A stretch of 61,856 nt of DNA, from positions 1 to 61,856 of the forward strand of contig CAKUBG010000017.1 in assembly GCA_934636825.1 (NCBI GenBank), in the 5' to 3' direction. Origin of the DNA: an uncultured bacterium (GTDB lineage Bacteria > Vulcanimicrobiota > Xenobia > Xenobiales > Xenobiaceae). The notes below the pieces were generated by a model that ran no database searches, was not told the origin of the DNA, and saw only the letters and a program-made list of their open reading frames with translations. A program made the position numbers and the translations under genes. This document shows, piece by piece, positions 60,361 to 61,856 of this stretch. Positions within the stretch are counted from its first letter, which is position 1. Each line of letters opens with the position of its first letter.

Positions 60361-60633
60361 ATGTATTTAATGGATCTTACCCGTTTCGCCCACAAAAAAG
60401 GTGCCGGTTCTTCTAAGAACGGTCGTGATTCTCAGCCTAAGATGCTCGGAATCAAACTTTATGGCGGTCAGAGCGCTATTGCTGGCAACATCATTCTCCG
60501 CCAGCGCGGTACCCGTTTCTATCCTGGGAAAAACGTTATGATGGGTCGCGACTTCACCTTATTCGCCACCGCTCCCGGTGTTGTAAAGTTCACCAAGCAC
60601 AACGCCAAGACCGTGGTAGAGGTAGAAGGCTAG
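60361..60633 (+). CDS. rpmA: Ribosomal protein bL27 with N-terminal extension
   Basis: This large-subunit protein reaches the peptidyl-transferase centre through its N-terminal tail. The family core HKKGAGSSKNGRDSQPK starts at residue 11. It is preceded by MYLMDLTRF, the same length and pattern as the Firmicute L27 leader (MLRLDLQFF in Bacillus), which protease Prp removes before the Ala. Most Gram-negative L27 proteins start directly at MAHKKG. Excellent GGAGG ribosome binding site. The usual partner rplU (L21) is not adjacent, and no prp gene is in the window. Strong downstream terminator. Confidence 0.97.
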   Translation: MYLMDLTRFAHKKGAGSSKNGRDSQPKMLGIKLYGGQSAIAGNIILRQRGTRFYPGKNVMMGRDFTLFATAPGVVKFTKHNAKTVVEVEG

Positions 60634-60645
60634 TTTTTGCGTATG

Positions 60646-60668
60646 TTCCTCGGTTATTAGGCGAGGAA
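60646..60668 (+). other. Hairpin downstream of rpmA
   Basis: The 7-bp stem TTCCTCG/CGAGGAA (60646-60652 with 60662-60668) has no T run directly after it. It may protect the rpmA mRNA 3' end ahead of the main terminator. Confidence 0.5.
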
Positions 60669-60703
60669 TTTGGCGTGTATCGCTTTTTGTTCTATTTTTC
60701 GAA

Positions 60704-60746
60704 GGTACTCCAGTTTATTCGTAGGAATGGCTGGAGTATTTTTTTT
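60704..60746 (+). terminator. Terminator of rpmA
   Basis: The stem TACTCCAG/CTGGAGTA (60706-60713 with 60731-60738) is followed by eight T. The plsC ribosome binding site (GAGG, 60747-60750) begins right after the T run, so plsC expression would need read-through or a start within the hairpin. Confidence 0.88.
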
Positions 60747-60760
60747 GAGGTTAAAAATCT

Positions 60761-61537
60761 TTGAAGCTTCGTGATATTTTGGGCACTATAGGCGCTTGGA
60801 GCAGTTTCGCCGCTTCTCTTTTAGCTTTCGATCCTGTTTTGCGTGTAGCGCGTATCTTTGGAATTGAGCCTATGGATAAAGTGCTAGTTAACTTGGCACA
60901 CGTATTAAAATACAGTATCAAGGCTGGTTTGTGTCAAATTAGAGTAGAGGGCCAAGAAAATGTTCTCTCTGGCGGCGGAGCCATTATTGTGGGCAATCAC
61001 CAATCCTTAGTAGAGAGCTTTTTGCCTTTCTACGAGTTGCGCACTATGAAGCCCAAATATATTTCCAAAGATATTTTGGGCCACTGTTGTATACCTTCAG
61101 TTAGTTTCGTACTTAGAAACGGTGGCCATTGCTTAATCAATCGCCAAGACAGAGAACAAGCCTTACAAGCTATTGAAAAACTCGGCTTAGAGGTAAAAGA
61201 GGGAAAATATTCGGCTATAATCTTTCCTGAAGGCACTCGCAGTTTACAAGGAGGTTTACAACATTTCAAAACTGGCGGTTTAAAAACGCTGCTTAAATGT
61301 GCTCCTAAAGCTCCAATTTTTATAATGATTATTCATAATGGAACTAAAATTTATCCCAAGGGGCTACCTAGAGTTACAGCTGGTTCTGTAGTTACTTTGC
61401 GCTTTTTGCCTGCTTTAAATAGAACTGATTTTGCTGACGAAGATGAATTAATCGAACATATTCATACATTAATGGCGAGTAATTATGCCGAACTGGAGGA
61501 AGAAGATCACCGTAGACTATCTTCTGCTAGTAAGTAA
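60761..61537 (+). CDS. plsC: PlsC-like 1-acyl-glycerol-3-phosphate acyltransferase
   Basis: This glycerolipid acyltransferase should convert lysophosphatidic acid to phosphatidic acid at the inner membrane. The PlsC fold is clear: AIIVGNHQSLVES carries block I, LINRQDR block II and FPEGTRS block III. The catalytic block I motif is His-x4-Glu instead of the canonical His-x4-Asp (NHQSxxD), a change in the catalytic dyad. The start is TTG with GAGG ten bases upstream, immediately after the rpmA terminator. 258 residues, normal size. A divergent acyltransferase with another substrate is possible. Confidence 0.88.
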   Translation: MKLRDILGTIGAWSSFAASLLAFDPVLRVARIFGIEPMDKVLVNLAHVLKYSIKAGLCQIRVEGQENVLSGGGAIIVGNHQSLVESFLPFYELRTMKPKYISKDILGHCCIPSVSFVLRNGGHCLINRQDREQALQAIEKLGLEVKEGKYSAIIFPEGTRSLQGGLQHFKTGGLKTLLKCAPKAPIFIMIIHNGTKIYPKGLPRVTAGSVVTLRFLPALNRTDFADEDELIEHIHTLMASNYAELEEEDHRRLSSASK

Positions 61538-61576
61538 AACAAGACTAGCGTATTTTTATTTGACAGCGTTTGTTTG

Positions 61577-61706
61577 GCTCGTAGTTTTTCAGCTTAGAGA
61601 CGCTAATAGTGTTCCGTTCGCTAGTTAGCCATGTCATGTTGGCTTGTAGTTTTTCTGCCTAGAGACGCTAATAGTGTTCCGCCCACCAGTTAGCTATTTA
61701 ATGTTA
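61577..61706. repeat. Two tandem copies of a 65-bp unit
   Basis: GTAGTTTTTC...GAGACGCTAATAGTGTTCCG occurs at 61581 and again at 61646, a period of 65 bases, with differences in the second half of each unit. The left repeat holds one inverted copy (about 220-270). Nothing in 61538-61856 looks coding. Confidence 0.8.
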
Positions 61707-61856
61707 GCTTCATTTTTTACCATATCTACGCTCCGGCTGACTGGCCTAACGGCCAGAGGCCTGCGCTACCGATATGGTGAAAAATTCCGCTATAAGTTAT
61801 GGCTGCGGGCTCGTGTTCATGTTGGCTAGCTCCGCCAGCGGCTCTTTCAGGCTCGA
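61612..61856. repeat. Right copy of the terminal inverted repeat
   Basis: This is the inverted partner of 54-310. It includes a nested hairpin at 61720-61777 with outer arms CCATATC/GATATGG and inner stem CTGGCC-TAAC-GGCCAG. Homology is still present at the last base, so the repeat continues beyond the window on this side. Confidence 0.8.

Noticed and set aside
54..61856. Transposon or integron bounded by the inverted repeats
   Set aside because: The 61 kb between them is ordinary chromosomal housekeeping content with no transposase or integrase, and attC-type core sites were not found.
1..61856. CRISPR arrays, tRNA or rRNA genes
   Set aside because: No regularly spaced short repeats beyond the 65-bp pair, and no cloverleaf or rRNA-like conserved stretch was noticed on reading.

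Overview
The window is a gene-dense, moderately AT-rich bacterial segment of about 62 kb, almost entirely ordinary protein-coding DNA. I see no rRNA, tRNA, CRISPR array, transposase, integrase or phage gene. The organism is Gram-negative-like: it has peptidoglycan recycling, many signal peptides, a Tat-type signal and nucleotide-sugar enzymes. The mix of FHA/kinase/PP2C/TPR signalling proteins, degenerate GGDEF domains, a bacterial Ski2-like helicase and a MetH of full length would fit a non-photosynthetic cyanobacterial relative (Vampirovibrionia/Melainabacteria) or another poorly cultured phylum. This assignment is inference; no phylogenetic marker was aligned. Both ends of the window carry inverted copies of the same structured, non-coding repeat, which probably explains why the sequence stops there.

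Layout. 0.3-10.3 kb: envelope and miscellaneous genes (CDF metal exporter, secreted hydrolase, SurE, a histidine kinase with a GGDEF-like N-terminus, a WecG/TagA glycosyltransferase overlapping ComF, a NeuD-like acyltransferase, unknown membrane proteins). 10.4-18.4 kb: lipid and cell-wall block (FabZ, Met-gamma-lyase-like PLP enzyme, MurI, UppP, AnmK) ending in a large DHH-CBS-tRNA nucleotidyltransferase whose DHH part looks inactivated. 18.4-26.3 kb: repeat-module secreted protein, SpoIIE-type phosphatase, and a tkt-tal pair with the codon bias of highly expressed genes. 26.4-29.5 kb: RlmN, an FhaA-like FHA protein, YqeG. 29.6-31.5 kb: two nucleotide-sugar SDR enzymes. 31.8-45.3 kb: MetH, Ski2-like helicase, TPR/GGDEF-like protein, pilin-like protein, membrane-anchored formyltransferase-like protein, sirtuin, Dus.

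45.3-51.3 kb is a polyamine-linked membrane cassette. It contains a Tat/lipoprotein-type FAD oxidoreductase translationally coupled to a membrane-embedded spermidine-synthase-like protein, a 62-residue membrane peptide with a strong ribosome binding site, and a double DUF4178-type zinc-ribbon membrane protein. A pyruvoyl AdoMet decarboxylase (SpeD/SpeH) is transcribed divergently across a 16-bp palindrome. 51.4-60.2 kb is a co-directional phospho-signalling block: M48 protease, Ser/Thr kinase with C-terminal membrane segments, a zinc ribbon-pseudokinase-PP2C fusion, a VWA protein, a zinc ribbon-FHA protein and a TPR-FHA protein. This is a kinase/PP2C/VWA triad with FHA readers. The window closes with an orphan rpmA (L27), whose protein carries a Prp-type N-terminal extension, and a PlsC-like acyltransferase.

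Start codons were chosen by ribosome binding site and family length. GTG and TTG starts are frequent. Several genes begin directly after, or inside, a terminator-like hairpin.
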